Of a stretch of DNA of 64,000 nucleotides, positions 54,109-64,000 are shown piece after piece. Below the pieces are notes generated by a model. It was not told the origin of the DNA. It did not search any database and saw only the letters and a list, made by a program, of their open reading frames with translations. Position numbers and translations under genes: made by a program. The stretch is from Bacteroidota bacterium. Its GTDB lineage: Bacteria; Bacteroidota; Bacteroidia; M30B66. Each line of letters begins with the position of its first letter. Positions within the stretch are counted from its first letter, which is position 1. The stretch covers positions 124,001 through 188,000 of the forward strand of contig JAIXUS010000042.1 of NCBI GenBank assembly GCA_027483445.1, written 5' to 3'.

Positions 54109-54599
54109 ATAAGATTCGTTGGTAGGCGATATTGCATTTCATTGATTTGAAAGACTTTACGTGGAGTCGGTATAGGCATTTGTAAAATACCCTAATTGAT
54201 TTGCATCAGTTAAATTCCCAAAGAGCTCGCCGTTACTTACTAGAATGGTATTTGCTCAATAAATTATATAAAAGGAAAGTCTAATCAGTTAAGAGAGGCT
54301 TTCAATCTTAAAGCTAAGAACGGGTTTTGTAATTCCAGCTAACAAAATGCTTAGCGACTGCAGAGTAGGTTTTGAGATTTCAGGCACCCATCCAAAAGTC
54401 TTGCGTCAAGTTTGGCAAAAGCATGATTCACGGGTCATGAGTAAAGCTTTTGAGCGTAATTCATGAGGCTCTGCCTATACGATGCAGCATAAAAGCCCTC
54501 CTAAAGAACGGATGTTCTGAATGGAGGGCCTTTATGCTTGGTCATCGAAATGCTCGAAAGCAATTTCAATAATGAAGCAGATGGTTATAACAATTCGGT
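54109..54599. other. Intergenic stretch between the GT2 and enolase genes
   Basis: 491 bp between convergent genes. No supported coding frame. A nested hairpin close to eno (54486-54538) is the only clear structure. Confidence 0.6.
54486..54538. terminator. Nested hairpin, probable bidirectional terminator near eno
   Basis: The outer arms AGCATAAAAGCCCTCC and GGAGGGCCTTTATGCT pair over 16 positions with one mismatch. Inside is a second hairpin AGAAC, GGAT, GTTCT (54505-54518). It lies 62 bp beyond the enolase stop. Confidence 0.65.
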
Positions 54600-55901
<1,302 letters not shown>

Positions 55902-55908
55902 TTAATGG

Positions 55909-57018
55909 TTAATTAAATTGACTTTTCATCAGGTTCACAAAATCGTCGAACAAATATCTGGAGTCGTGTGGGCCAGGGGCTGCTTCTGGATGATATTGAA
56001 CAGAAAATGCTGGTTTAGACTTCAGTCTGATGCCTGCAATTGTTTTATCGTTGAGGTGAATATGAGTAACTTCAGCGTCTAGATGTTTTTCAACATCTTC
56101 TGCTCGAACAGCGAAACCGTGATTTTGGGAGGTTATTTCTCCTTTTCCTGTGATTACGTTTTTAATTGGGTGATTAATGCCTCGGTGTCCGTTGAACATT
56201 TTGTAGGTGCCTATACCAATGGCCTCTGCCAGAATTTGATGTCCGAGGCATATACCGAATACTGGGATTTTCTTTTCCAATATCTCTTTTACCGTATCAA
56301 TTGCATATCCTACTGCTGCAGGGTCTCCCGGGCCGTTTGAAATCATGAAACCATGTGGTTGGAACTCCATCATTTCAGAAAAGGTTGATTTTGCCGGGAA
56401 TACCTTAACGAAGCAGCCTCTCTCTGTGAGGCAGTCCACGATATTCGATTTTACACCGAGATCGAGCAGGGCCACTCGTAACTCTGATGTTTTATTTCCA
56501 GATGTGTAGGTTAGCGCGGTAGACACGATACTGGAGAGTTCTAATCCTTGCATTTTGGGTACTGCAGCTAACTTCGCCTTTAGGGCCTCCACATCTGTGG
56601 TTTCAGTGGATAGTATAGCATTCATCGCACCTTTAGAGCGAATGTGTCGCACCAGTTTTCGGGTGTCGATTTCGCAGATGACCGGTATTTGATGGTTTTG
56701 GAAGTAATTGCTAAGAGAACCATTGGCCAACTGTCGTGAATAAGCGTCAGAAAAGTCGCGACAAACCAGTCCAGCGATTTTTATACTATCCGACTCTGTA
56801 TCATCTTCTTTGACGCCATAGTTACCGATATGAACATGAGTAGTTACAACTATTTGCCCAAAGTAGGATGGGTCAGTAAAGATTTCTTGGTATCCGGTCA
56901 TACCCGTATTAAAGCAGATTTCACCGGTGGCGGTACCTGCGATGCCGGTAGATTTTCCATGGAAGGCGGTTCCGTCTTCGAGGACTAGAATGGCGGGTTT
57001 TGCTTCAGAATATCTCAT
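55909..57018 (-). CDS. carA: Carbamoyl-phosphate synthase small (glutaminase) subunit
   Basis: Releases ammonia from glutamine for carbamoyl phosphate, used in pyrimidine and arginine synthesis. I use the ATG at 57018 (369 residues, MRYSEAKPAILVLEDG) rather than 57039. The N-terminal CarA domain has TGMTGYQEIFTDPSY; the GATase domain has GICLGHQ with the nucleophile Cys and QYHPEAAPGPHD with His/Glu. carB is not in the window. The order rplQ-carA-eno is recurrent in Bacteroidetes. Confidence 0.96.
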   Translation of the reverse strand: MRYSEAKPAILVLEDGTAFHGKSTGIAGTATGEICFNTGMTGYQEIFTDPSYFGQIVVTTHVHIGNYGVKEDDTESDSIKIAGLVCRDFSDAYSRQLANGSLSNYFQNHQIPVICEIDTRKLVRHIRSKGAMNAILSTETTDVEALKAKLAAVPKMQGLELSSIVSTALTYTSGNKTSELRVALLDLGVKSNIVDCLTERGCFVKVFPAKSTFSEMMEFQPHGFMISNGPGDPAAVGYAIDTVKEILEKKIPVFGICLGHQILAEAIGIGTYKMFNGHRGINHPIKNVITGKGEITSQNHGFAVRAEDVEKHLDAEVTHIHLNDKTIAGIRLKSKPAFSVQYHPEAAPGPHDSRYLFDDFVNLMKSQFN

Positions 57019-57043
57019 AAAGACGTGCGCGAAGATCAAAAAA

Positions 57044-57073
57044 AAAGGGATAAAACCGAAGTTTTATCCCTTT
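57044..57073 (-). terminator. Intrinsic terminator after rplQ
   Basis: The 13-bp arms AAAGGGATAAAAC and GTTTTATCCCTTT are perfect, with loop CGAA. Further A bases on the plus strand give a U-run for the leftward transcript. It closes the ribosomal protein operon before carA. Confidence 0.9.
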
Positions 57074-57095
57074 CAATGTGAGTGTTGTTTTCAAT

Positions 57096-57602
57096 TTATT
57101 CAGCAGCAGATGTATCAGCAGATGTATCAGCATCAGGTTGAGCCTGAGAGTCGGCTGAAGGTGAGGAGGTTTTCTTTGCTCCTCCACGGCCACGGCGTGT
57201 TTTTTTCTCCCCGCTTTGGGCTTTACCTTCCTTAACGTATACATCGTTGTAATCAACCAGTTCGATTAGCGCCATTGATGCATTGTCGCCTAGACGGTTC
57301 GACAATTTGATGATGCGTGTGTATCCACCGGGACGGTCGGCTACTTTTACAGAAACTTCGCGGAACAATTCAGATACCGCTGTCTTATCTTTAAGGTAAG
57401 CGAAAACTGTACGACGACTATGTGTAGTATCGTCTTTTGATTTGGTTATCAAAGGTTCTACGTAAGTGCGCAGTGCTTTCGCCTTCGCAAGCGTAGTGCT
57501 GATGCGCTTATGCAGGATCAGCGAGCTTGCCATATTGGCCAACAGGGCTTTGCGGTGAGAAGCCGTTCTGCCGAGGTGGTTGACTTTTTTTCCGTGTCTC
57601 AT
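57096..57602 (-). CDS. rplQ: 50S ribosomal protein L17
   Basis: 168 residues. The conserved core [20 protein letters not shown] through the [12 protein letters not shown] segment spans about 125 residues. The remaining 40 are a low-complexity tail, basic at first and then rich in Asp, Ser, Ala and Gln, longer than in E. coli L17 (127 residues) but common in Bacteroidetes. It is the last gene of the alpha operon. Confidence 0.97.
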   Translation of the reverse strand: MRHGKKVNHLGRTASHRKALLANMASSLILHKRISTTLAKAKALRTYVEPLITKSKDDTTHSRRTVFAYLKDKTAVSELFREVSVKVADRPGGYTRIIKLSNRLGDNASMALIELVDYNDVYVKEGKAQSGEKKTRRGRGGAKKTSSPSADSQAQPDADTSADTSAAE

Positions 57603-57636
57603 GATCTTTGTTTATTTCGAGCCTCCCGGCTTTGAA

Positions 57637-58629
57637 TTAGTCTTTGTCGAGTTTGTATTTTGCCAGATTCATTCCGAAAGTAAGTTGCTTGCTGGCTACA
57701 AGCTCTTCCAATTCAGTAAGTGATTTCTTACCGAAATTGCGGAATTTCAACAGGTCATTTTTATTGTATGACACCAGGTCAGCCAAGGTATCCACATCGG
57801 CTGCTTTGAGGCAGTTAAGCGCGCGAACGGAAAGGTCCATGTCTACTAAGCGCGTTTTGAGCAACTGACGCATATGGAGGATATCCTCATCAAATTCTTC
57901 GGTGGTTACTTTCTCCTCTACATCCTCAGTAATTTTCTCATCCGAGAAAAGCATAAAGTGTTGAATAAGAATTTTTGAAGCTTCTTTGAGGGCATCTTTT
58001 GGATGGATAGAACCATCGGTAGTAATCTCTATCAACAGCTTTTCATAATCCGTTTTTTGTTCAACACGGTAATTTTCAACCGAGTACTTCACATTTCGGA
58101 TAGGAGTGTGAACAGAGTCAATTGCAATCTGTCCCATTTGTGGGTTAGCCGGTTTGTTTTCTTCTGCAGGAATGTAACCACGGCCTTTGTCGATGGTTAT
58201 TTCCAATCTCAAGGAAACCGAAGGATCCATATTGCAGATTACAAAATCGTGGTTGAGTACCTGGAAAGCAGAGGTAAATCGGCCAATGTCTCCTGCTGTG
58301 AATTGTGACTGACCGCTAACGGTAACAATCACTTTTTCATGTTCTGTCGCATCGATTTGGCGCTTAAAGCGAACCTGCTTCAGGTTAAGAATAATCTCAG
58401 TAACATCTTCAACTACACCCTTAACAGTGGAGAACTCATGTTCAACACCTTCAATTTTCACGCTAGTGATGGCGAAACCTTCCAGCGATGAGAGCAGAAT
58501 ACGGCGGAGTGCATTCCCAACAGTAATTCCATATCCGGGTTCGAGTGGTCTGAATTCGAACTGACCATGCTGATCAGTTGAGGTGATCATCACCACCTTA
58601 TCGGGCTTTTGAAATGCCAGTATTGCCAT
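57637..58629 (-). CDS. rpoA: DNA-directed RNA polymerase subunit alpha
   Basis: 330 residues. The N-terminal domain shows [18 protein letters not shown] and [21 protein letters not shown] for dimerisation; the C-terminal domain begins near 255 and includes [31 protein letters not shown]. It sits between rpsD and rplQ as in the classic alpha operon. Confidence 0.98.
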   Translation of the reverse strand: MAILAFQKPDKVVMITSTDQHGQFEFRPLEPGYGITVGNALRRILLSSLEGFAITSVKIEGVEHEFSTVKGVVEDVTEIILNLKQVRFKRQIDATEHEKVIVTVSGQSQFTAGDIGRFTSAFQVLNHDFVICNMDPSVSLRLEITIDKGRGYIPAEENKPANPQMGQIAIDSVHTPIRNVKYSVENYRVEQKTDYEKLLIEITTDGSIHPKDALKEASKILIQHFMLFSDEKITEDVEEKVTTEEFDEDILHMRQLLKTRLVDMDLSVRALNCLKAADVDTLADLVSYNKNDLLKFRNFGKKSLTELEELVASKQLTFGMNLAKYKLDKD

Positions 58630-58665
58630 AGGATTTAAAATTTTATGGTTGGAGGTTAACCCGGA

Positions 58666-59271
58666 TTATTTAGAGTACAATTCGACGATGAGTTGCTCAC
58701 GGATGTTTTCTGGAATTTGCTCTCGTTCAGGGTAATTGAGGAATTTACCACTCAAATTGGCTGAGTCAAATTCAATCCATGAGAAACGATTTGCGTTTCC
58801 AGACACCGCGTTGGTAATTACTTCAAGCGATTTCGATTTTTCGCGAACGGCAATCACATCTCCAGCCTTAAGAGTGTAGGATGGAATATTTACAACGTTG
58901 CCATTAACGGTGATGTGGCGATGAGATACCAATTGGCGTGCAGCAGAACGTGATTGCGCTATGCCCATGCGGTACACTACATTGTCTAATCGAGCTTCGA
59001 TTAGCTTGAGGAGGTTTTCACCGGTAATACCTTTAGCACGTGAAGCGCGATCGAATATTTTTGCAAACTGACGCTCCAAGATTCCGTAGGTATATTTTGC
59101 CTTCTGCTTTTCGAGAAGCTGAACTGCATATTCCGACATTTTAGCACGCTTCTTTGACTGTCCGTGCTGACCCGGAGGGTAATTCTTTTTATTCAGGTGT
59201 TTATCCGGACCGTAAATCGCTTCGCGAAATTTACGGGCAATTTTCGATTTGGGACCGATATATCTGGCCAT
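58666..59271 (-). CDS. rpsD: 30S ribosomal protein S4
   Basis: 201 residues. [17 protein letters not shown] at the start, the NYPPGQHGQ segment, and the S4 domain with [10 protein letters not shown] and [10 protein letters not shown]. It lacks the four-cysteine zinc knuckle near the N-terminus, so it is the zinc-free form. It is a primary 16S rRNA binder and in E. coli the translational repressor of this operon. Confidence 0.98.
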   Translation of the reverse strand: MARYIGPKSKIARKFREAIYGPDKHLNKKNYPPGQHGQSKKRAKMSEYAVQLLEKQKAKYTYGILERQFAKIFDRASRAKGITGENLLKLIEARLDNVVYRMGIAQSRSAARQLVSHRHITVNGNVVNIPSYTLKAGDVIAVREKSKSLEVITNAVSGNANRFSWIEFDSANLSGKFLNYPEREQIPENIREQLIVELYSK

Positions 59272-59294
59272 GATGCTTCGTGTTTAAAGAGTGA

Positions 59295-59684
59295 TTATAC
59301 GCGGCGACGTTTAGGAGGACGACAGCCATTGTGTGGAACCGGAGTTACATCCACGATTTCAGAAACTTCGATTCCTGCATTATGGATTGTACGGATGGCG
59401 GATTCACGTCCACCGCCGGGACCTTTAACAAAAACTTTTACTTTACGAAGCCCCAGGTCATAGGCTACTTTTGAGCAATCTCCAGCAGCCATTTGAGCGG
59501 CATAAGGGGTGTTTTTCTTAGATCCCCTGAAGCCCATTTTACCTGCAGAAGACCAGCTAATCACCTGACCGGTAGCATTGGTCAACGAGATGATAATGTT
59601 GTTAAAGGTTGCATTGATATGCGCGTGCCCTACGGCCTCTACCTTCACAACACGTTTTTTGGTTGTTTTGGTTGTTTTCGCCAT
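59295..59684 (-). CDS. rpsK: 30S ribosomal protein S11
   Basis: 129 residues. Core motifs are [36 protein letters not shown] and the C-terminal [16 protein letters not shown]. The N-terminus is Lys/Thr-rich. Next to rpsM and rpsD as expected. Confidence 0.98.
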   Translation of the reverse strand: MAKTTKTTKKRVVKVEAVGHAHINATFNNIIISLTNATGQVISWSSAGKMGFRGSKKNTPYAAQMAAGDCSKVAYDLGLRKVKVFVKGPGGGRESAIRTIHNAGIEVSEIVDVTPVPHNGCRPPKRRRV

Positions 59685-59722
59685 TTCTTTAAGAAATCAC
59701 TTGTTATCGTATCGGGGAAAGA

Positions 59723-60100
59723 TTACTTAGTTACCTTCTTCTTGTTGGCAACAGTTTTCTTTTTACCCTTTCTGGTCCGGGCATTGTTCTTAGTGGTTTG
59801 TCCACGAACCGGCAAGCCGAGTCGGTGACGAATACCACGGTAAGCACCAATGTCCATCAGTCGTTTAATGTTCAGTTGAACTTCAGAGCGAAGTGCACCC
59901 TCAACTTTAATTTTTTCATTGATGATTTCACGGATTTTTCCGAGTTCATCATCGTTCCATTCCGATACTTTCTTGTCGAAGCTGATTCCAGCTTCTGAAA
60001 GGATTCGTTGAGCGGTAGAACGTCCAATACCATAGATGTAGGTAAGGCCGATTTCTCCGCGTTTGTTTTTGGGAAGGTCAATTCCAGCTATACGAGCCAT
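59723..60100 (-). CDS. rpsM: 30S ribosomal protein S13
   Basis: 125 residues. [19 protein letters not shown] begins the protein, [11 protein letters not shown] is the helix-two-turns-helix segment, and [20 protein letters not shown] is the C-terminal rRNA-contact region followed by a Lys-rich tail. Confidence 0.98.
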   Translation of the reverse strand: MARIAGIDLPKNKRGEIGLTYIYGIGRSTAQRILSEAGISFDKKVSEWNDDELGKIREIINEKIKVEGALRSEVQLNIKRLMDIGAYRGIRHRLGLPVRGQTTKNNARTRKGKKKTVANKKKVTK

Positions 60101-60120
60101 ATCTTGAAAAAATTAAGGGC

Positions 60121-60237
60121 TTATCCCTGACGTTGTTTGAATTTCGGGTTCTTCTTGTTGATCACATAGAGTCTTCCCTTACGGCGTACTACTTTGCACT
60201 CCGCACTTCTCTTTTTGATGGAAGCTTTTACTTTCAT
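60121..60237 (-). CDS. rpmJ: 50S ribosomal protein L36
   Basis: 38 residues read leftward from the ATG at 60237 to the TAA at 60121. [20 protein letters not shown] then [16 protein letters not shown] matches L36. Of the zinc ligands of the C+ form only one Cys (Cys14) remains, so this is the zinc-free (C-) type. It lies between infA and rpsM. Confidence 0.96.
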   Translation of the reverse strand: MKVKASIKKRSAECKVVRRKGRLYVINKKNPKFKQRQG

Positions 60238-60250
60238 GATTTCCTGCTGC

Positions 60251-60469
60251 TTATTTGTATCGGTAAGTGATTCGCCCTTTTGTGAGGTCGTATGGAGACA
60301 TTTCCACTTTCACTTTATCGCCTGGTAAAATTTTGATGTAGTTCATCCGCATTTTCCCCGAGATGTGCGCAATGATTACGTGCTCGTTTTCGAGCTCCAC
60401 CCTGAACATCGCATTCGACAATGCCTCAATGATGGTACCGTCTTGCTCTATGGATGATTGTTTTGACAC
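60251..60469 (-). CDS. infA: Translation initiation factor IF-1
   Basis: 72-residue OB-fold protein that binds the A site of the 30S subunit during initiation. [19 protein letters not shown] and the [19 protein letters not shown] segment, then [11 protein letters not shown] at the C-terminus, are diagnostic. It lies 13 nt from rpmJ and 15 nt from map. Confidence 0.98.
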   Translation of the reverse strand: MSKQSSIEQDGTIIEALSNAMFRVELENEHVIIAHISGKMRMNYIKILPGDKVKVEMSPYDLTKGRITYRYK

Positions 60470-60484
60470 TTCGGTTTATATTGG

Positions 60485-61276
60485 TTAAACAGTTTTCAAT
60501 TTATTCTCCTCCAATGCTTTTTCAACGAACTCAAAGGAAGAGAGAATATCAGCTTTGCCCTTACGTACCGCGATGGTATGTTCAAAATGCGCAGAAGGCA
60601 AACCGTCCGAGGTCGTGATGGTCCAACCATCTTTTCCATGAACAATGTTCCTTTTGCCCAGATTGATCATCGGTTCAATCGCGATTACCAAGCCTTCTCG
60701 CAGTTTTGGACCTGATCCTCGCTTCCCGTAGTTTGGTACTTCGGGTGCTTCGTGCAGGTTTTTTCCAATACCATGTCCAACTAATTCTCGAACTACAGAA
60801 AAACCATGTGACTCACAGTAATCTTGAACCGCAAAGCTAACATCACCAAGTCGGTGACCTTCAACTGCCGATTGGATACCACGGTATAGACTTTCCTTGG
60901 TTACATCGAGCAATTTTTGCACTTCATGTTTTACTTCGCCAATGGCAAAGGTGTATGCTGAATCGCCATAGAATCCGTTTTTCAGCACACCACAATCTAC
61001 AGACACAATTTCACCACTTTCATAAGGACGATTGGAAGGTATTCCGTGTACAACTTGAGCGTTTGGAGAAACGCAAAGGGTATTGGGGAATCCATTGTGT
61101 CCTTTGAAAGCCGGAACTCCTCCGTGGTCACGGATAAACTCCTCGGCAATTTTGTCCAGTTCGAGGCTGGTAACTCCGGGTCGGATGCGTTTAGCAACCT
61201 CTCCAAGAGTAAGGGCAACAAGTAAAGAACTCTCGCGGATCTTCTCTATTTCCTCTTCTGTCTTGTAAAAGATCAT
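60485..61276 (-). CDS. map: Methionine aminopeptidase, type I
   Basis: Removes N-terminal formyl-free Met from nascent proteins; 263 residues. Metal ligands fit VSVDCGV, GDSAYTF, the HGIGKNLHEAPEVPNYG His, EPMINLG and the late HFEHTIAV Glu/His. It lies between secY and infA, as in many Bacteroidetes and Firmicutes spc operons. Confidence 0.97.
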   Translation of the reverse strand: MIFYKTEEEIEKIRESSLLVALTLGEVAKRIRPGVTSLELDKIAEEFIRDHGGVPAFKGHNGFPNTLCVSPNAQVVHGIPSNRPYESGEIVSVDCGVLKNGFYGDSAYTFAIGEVKHEVQKLLDVTKESLYRGIQSAVEGHRLGDVSFAVQDYCESHGFSVVRELVGHGIGKNLHEAPEVPNYGKRGSGPKLREGLVIAIEPMINLGKRNIVHGKDGWTITTSDGLPSAHFEHTIAVRKGKADILSSFEFVEKALEENKLKTV

Positions 61277-61288
61277 TTTGGAAACAGA

Positions 61289-62638
61289 TTAGCTCTGCAT
61301 CGAAACAGGAGATGATGTTGCTCTGCCCTTGATGCGCCCGCTCTTCATCAATCCGTCGTATTGGCGCATCAGCAGGTGGCTTTCAATCTGCTGTAATGTA
61401 TCGAGAACCACTCCCACAAGAATGAGCAGTGATGTACCTCCGTAAAACTGTGCGAATTTGTTGGTAACCCCGAACAGCATCGCTAGTGCTGGCATGATGG
61501 CGACAAAGGCGAGAAACACTGCACCAGGTAAAGTAATTCTCGACATGATCGTGTCTATGAACTCGGCTGTTGGGAGACCTGGTTTCACACCTGGGACAAA
61601 TCCACCAGAGCGCTTCATTTCCTCAGCCATGTTTTTAGGATTTACTGCAATGGCTGTATAGAAATAGGTGAAAACTATAATCATTACAGCGAATGTAAAA
61701 TTGTACCAAAACCCTGTAAAGTTGGAAAACGTTGCGACGAATCCTTGAAGTGAATCTGCCCCTGAAAAGCCAGCAAGGGTAATAGGTATAAACATTATTG
61801 CCTGAGCAAAAATGATTGGCATTACACCCGCAGCATTCACCCGCAGCGGAATATACTGACGAGTGCCACCAATTTGGGTGTTGCCTTGAATTCTTTTGGC
61901 CACTTGAACGGGAACCCTCCGAACACCCTGCACGAGCAGAATAGAGAGAATAACTACAAGCAGAAGTAAAATCAATTCAATCAAGAACATCACTGTGCCA
62001 CCGCCTTGTTGAGCAATCCGTGACCCGAATTCACCTACAAGTGCCCCTGGTAATTCTGCAATGATACCCACCATGATTATCAAAGAAATACCATTTCCGA
62101 TACCACGATCTGTAATTCTTTCTCCCAACCACATAATGAACATTGTGCCTGCGATCAAGATAAGTGTAGACGATACCCAGAAGAAGGTGGAACCTCCTGA
62201 AATGGCATTTGTACCAATTTGGTTATTGAGGTTGGCCAAATAACTTGGTGCCTGCAATGCGGTAATTGCCACGGTTAAGTAGCGTGTAATTTGATTCATC
62301 TTCTTACGACCACTTTCTCCTTCCTTCTGCATTTTTTGGAAGTAAGGAACTGCAATGGTAAGAAGTTGTACTACGATCGATGCCGAGATGTAAGGCATGA
62401 TTCCCAACGCAAATATTGAAGCGTTGGAAAATGCGCCTCCGGAAAACATATTTAAAAGACCGAGAATTCCATCAGAAGTTTGCTGCTTAAGCGCATCAAG
62501 TGCTGCAGGATTTACTCCTGGGATAACTACAAACGACCCCAAACGATACACAAGTAAAAACAACAATGTGTTTCCGATCTTGTTACGGAGTTCTTCGATC
62601 TTGTAGATGTTCTTAATAGTATCGATCAATTTCTTCAT
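61289..62638 (-). CDS. secY: Preprotein translocase subunit SecY
   Basis: 449-residue channel subunit of the Sec translocon with about ten membrane spans. LGIMPYISASIVVQLL near residue 78, GIGNGISLIIMVGI near 178, the QGVRRVPVQVAKR cytoplasmic loop and RSGGFVPGVKPG near 340 are family signatures. The start overlaps the rplO stop by 1 nt. Confidence 0.98.
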   Translation of the reverse strand: MKKLIDTIKNIYKIEELRNKIGNTLLFLLVYRLGSFVVIPGVNPAALDALKQQTSDGILGLLNMFSGGAFSNASIFALGIMPYISASIVVQLLTIAVPYFQKMQKEGESGRKKMNQITRYLTVAITALQAPSYLANLNNQIGTNAISGGSTFFWVSSTLILIAGTMFIMWLGERITDRGIGNGISLIIMVGIIAELPGALVGEFGSRIAQQGGGTVMFLIELILLLLVVILSILLVQGVRRVPVQVAKRIQGNTQIGGTRQYIPLRVNAAGVMPIIFAQAIMFIPITLAGFSGADSLQGFVATFSNFTGFWYNFTFAVMIIVFTYFYTAIAVNPKNMAEEMKRSGGFVPGVKPGLPTAEFIDTIMSRITLPGAVFLAFVAIMPALAMLFGVTNKFAQFYGGTSLLILVGVVLDTLQQIESHLLMRQYDGLMKSGRIKGRATSSPVSMQS

Positions 62639-63087
62639 CAGGCAAGGATTGTAGCAGTTCCTCCTTTAGATTCGATAGCCGCTTTTGCGGATGCTGTGAA
62701 TGCATGCACTTTCACATCAAGTTTGCTGGTGAGTTCACCTCGACCCAAAATTTTGATCAGGTCGTTTTTGCCGGCTAATCCATTCGCCTGCAGTGTTTCA
62801 AAGGTAATCTCGTTCGCACTTAATTTTGTGGCCAAACTCTGAAGTGTATCCAAGTTGATACCACGATACTCTACGCGATTGATATTTTTAAAACCGAACT
62901 TAGGCAAACGACGTTGAAGAGGCATTTGACCACCTTCAAAACCGGCCTTAGAAGAGTATCCTGAGCGTGACTTGGCACCCTTGTGACCGCGTGTAGATGT
63001 ACCACCGCGACCAGAGCCTTGTCCACGACCAATTCTTTTTTCCTGCTTGATAGAACCCTTAGCTGGGGTTAGATTACTCAGATTCAT
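62638..63087 (-). CDS. rplO: 50S ribosomal protein L15
   Basis: 149 residues. MNLSNLTPAKGSIKQEKRIG then GRGQGSGRGGTSTRGHKG, the Gly/Arg-rich N-terminal extension that reaches into the 50S core, and GFEGGQMPLQRRLPKFGF. The C-terminal domain ends in KVHAFTASAKAAIESKGG. Confidence 0.98.
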   Translation of the reverse strand: MNLSNLTPAKGSIKQEKRIGRGQGSGRGGTSTRGHKGAKSRSGYSSKAGFEGGQMPLQRRLPKFGFKNINRVEYRGINLDTLQSLATKLSANEITFETLQANGLAGKNDLIKILGRGELTSKLDVKVHAFTASAKAAIESKGGTATILA

Positions 63088-63104
63088 CGCTGTTGTCTTG
63101 TTTA

Positions 63105-63287
63105 TCAGATTGACGTAACGGTAACCAGGTGACTCACCTTTTTTACCATTCCTTCAATCTGAGGAGTTAGTTCATGTTCTACAGGAACGTTCATTTTAGT
63201 AATTCCCAGTGCCTTAAGCGTGCGCTTTTGGTCGGCCGGGCGGTCAATGCCGCTTTTTATTTGCTGAATGCGAATCTTTGCCATCAC
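63105..63287 (-). CDS. rpmD: 50S ribosomal protein L30
   Basis: 60 residues; two ATGs follow each other and the second (63284) is an equally good start. AKIRIQQIKSGIDRPADQKR then TLKALGITKMN is the L30 fold. Confidence 0.96.
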   Translation of the reverse strand: MMAKIRIQQIKSGIDRPADQKRTLKALGITKMNVPVEHELTPQIEGMVKKVSHLVTVTSI

Positions 63288-63295
63288 TGATGATC

Positions 63296-63814
63296 TTATC
63301 CGTTAAACACTTTTTCCATGGTGATACCACGCTGTTGAGCAACCGTAGCCGGATCGCGCATTTGACTGAGGGCATCGATTGTAGCCTTAACCACATTGTG
63401 TGGGTTAGAGGACCCTTTTGATTTTGCCAATACGTCAGTAACTCCAACGCTTTCAAGAACAGCGCGCATCGCACCACCAGCAATTACACCAGTACCATGA
63501 GAAGCAGGCTTCAAGAACACTAATGCTCCACCGAATTTACCATACTGCTCGTGTGGAACTGTACCATTGATTACTGGTACTTTAATCAACGTTTTCTTGG
63601 CGTCATCGATTCCCTTGCTAATGGCATCTGTAACTTCTTTGGCTTTACCAAGACCATGTCCAACAATACCTTTTTCATTTCCAACCACCACAATAGCGGA
63701 GAAGGAAAAGGTACGTCCACCTTTAGTTACTTTGGTTACGCGGTTTACTGCAACCAACTTGTCTTTCAGTTCAATATCACTTGAACGTACTCGTTTAATA
63801 TTTGCGTTTGCCAT
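63296..63814 (-). CDS. rpsE: 30S ribosomal protein S5
   Basis: 172 residues. The double-stranded RNA-binding-like N-terminal domain includes [20 protein letters not shown] and [17 protein letters not shown]; the C-terminal domain has [19 protein letters not shown] and [19 protein letters not shown]. Next to rplR and rpmD. Confidence 0.98.
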   Translation of the reverse strand: MANANIKRVRSSDIELKDKLVAVNRVTKVTKGGRTFSFSAIVVVGNEKGIVGHGLGKAKEVTDAISKGIDDAKKTLIKVPVINGTVPHEQYGKFGGALVFLKPASHGTGVIAGGAMRAVLESVGVTDVLAKSKGSSNPHNVVKATIDALSQMRDPATVAQQRGITMEKVFNG

Positions 63815-63820
63815 GGTCGT

Positions 63821-64000
63821 TTAGAATTTTAATCCACCCTCACGGGCTCCTTCAGCGAGCGATTTTACTCTGCCGTGGTACAAGTATCCGTTTCGATCGA
63901 AGCGAACACTCTCCACTCCGGCTTCTTTAGCCTTTAGAGCGATGGCTTTACCCACCATTGCTGCTTTTTCAATTTTGGTCACTTTAGCCTTAGCAATTTC
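63821..64000 (-). CDS. rplR: 50S ribosomal protein L18, 5' end cut by window
   Basis: The last 59 codons and the TAA at 63821-63823 are present. [20 protein letters not shown] then [11 protein letters not shown] is the standard L18 C-terminus. The N-terminal half lies beyond base 64000. Position before rpsE in the spc operon confirms the call. Confidence 0.96.
   Translation of the reverse strand, partial: EIAKAKVTKIEKAAMVGKAIALKAKEAGVESVRFDRNGYLYHGRVKSLAEGAREGGLKF

Noticed and set aside
54109-54485. Hidden gene in the gap before eno
   Set aside because: All frames are interrupted often and none of the short frames shows a recognisable motif or plausible start context.

Overview
The window comes from a Bacteroidetes chromosome, most likely a Flavobacteriales-like lineage; this is an inference. 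The evidence is the recurring TAnnTTTG-type -7 promoter box, the weak or absent Shine-Dalgarno sequences, the order mraZ-rsmH-ftsL-ftsI-murE-mraY, the order rplR...rplQ-carA-eno followed by citrate synthase, and a NusG-like (UpxY/RfaH-type) antiterminator heading a surface polysaccharide locus. Both ends are cut: mraY lacks its C-terminus on the left and rplR lacks its N-terminus on the right.

Layout. 1-6.6 kb: division and cell wall (dcw) cluster on the minus strand. 6.8-16.2 kb: housekeeping genes (alpha/beta hydrolase, gatC, bacilliredoxin, polyprenyl diphosphate synthase, dnaG, hrpB). Among them sits an unrecognised 523-residue protein flanked by two copies of a small inverted-repeat element; the intact copy has a 6-bp target duplication and supplies part of the gene's stop codon. 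16.3-48.0 kb: a large, AT-richer, almost entirely plus-strand surface polysaccharide (O-antigen-like) locus. It holds GDP-L-fucose synthesis (gmd, fcl), an antiterminator and a winged-helix regulator, a Wzm/Wzt-type ABC exporter, a pseudaminic-acid-type nonulosonate pathway (pseB, pseC, GNAT, cytidylyltransferase, pseI) with extra modifying enzymes, several methyltransferases, two family-11 fucosyltransferases, GT2 and GT4 glycosyltransferases, and a three-part sugar amidotransferase (HisF-like, HisH-like and PP-loop enzyme) that should make an acetamidino sugar. 48.1-51.1 kb: rdgB, a DedA protein, citrate synthase. 51.5-54.1 kb: a three-gene amino-sugar cassette (DegT aminotransferase, PglD-like acyltransferase, GT2) lying between citrate synthase and enolase. 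54.6-64 kb: eno, carA, then the alpha and spc ribosomal operons read backwards (rplQ, rpoA, rpsD, rpsK, rpsM, rpmJ, infA, map, secY, rplO, rpmD, rpsE, rplR).

How the locus should work (inference from families). GDP-fucose and a CMP-nonulosonate are made in the cytoplasm. Glycosyltransferases assemble a glycan that methyl-, acyl- and amidotransferases decorate, and the ABC transporter with its Wzt-like glycan-recognition tail exports the finished chain. No Wzx flippase or Wzy polymerase is visible, which fits the ABC route. No PseG UDP-sugar hydrolase is visible, so either it lies elsewhere or one of the less familiar enzymes in the cassette replaces that step.

Most notable observations: the inverted-repeat element at a stop codon; an epimerase/ATP-grasp fusion whose epimerase half lacks the usual catalytic Tyr; a HisF-like subunit without the first catalytic Asp; a wHTH-nucleotidyltransferase-like protein with a broken active site; and at least six genes whose -7 promoter box ends only 6-7 nt before the start codon, which predicts leaderless mRNAs.
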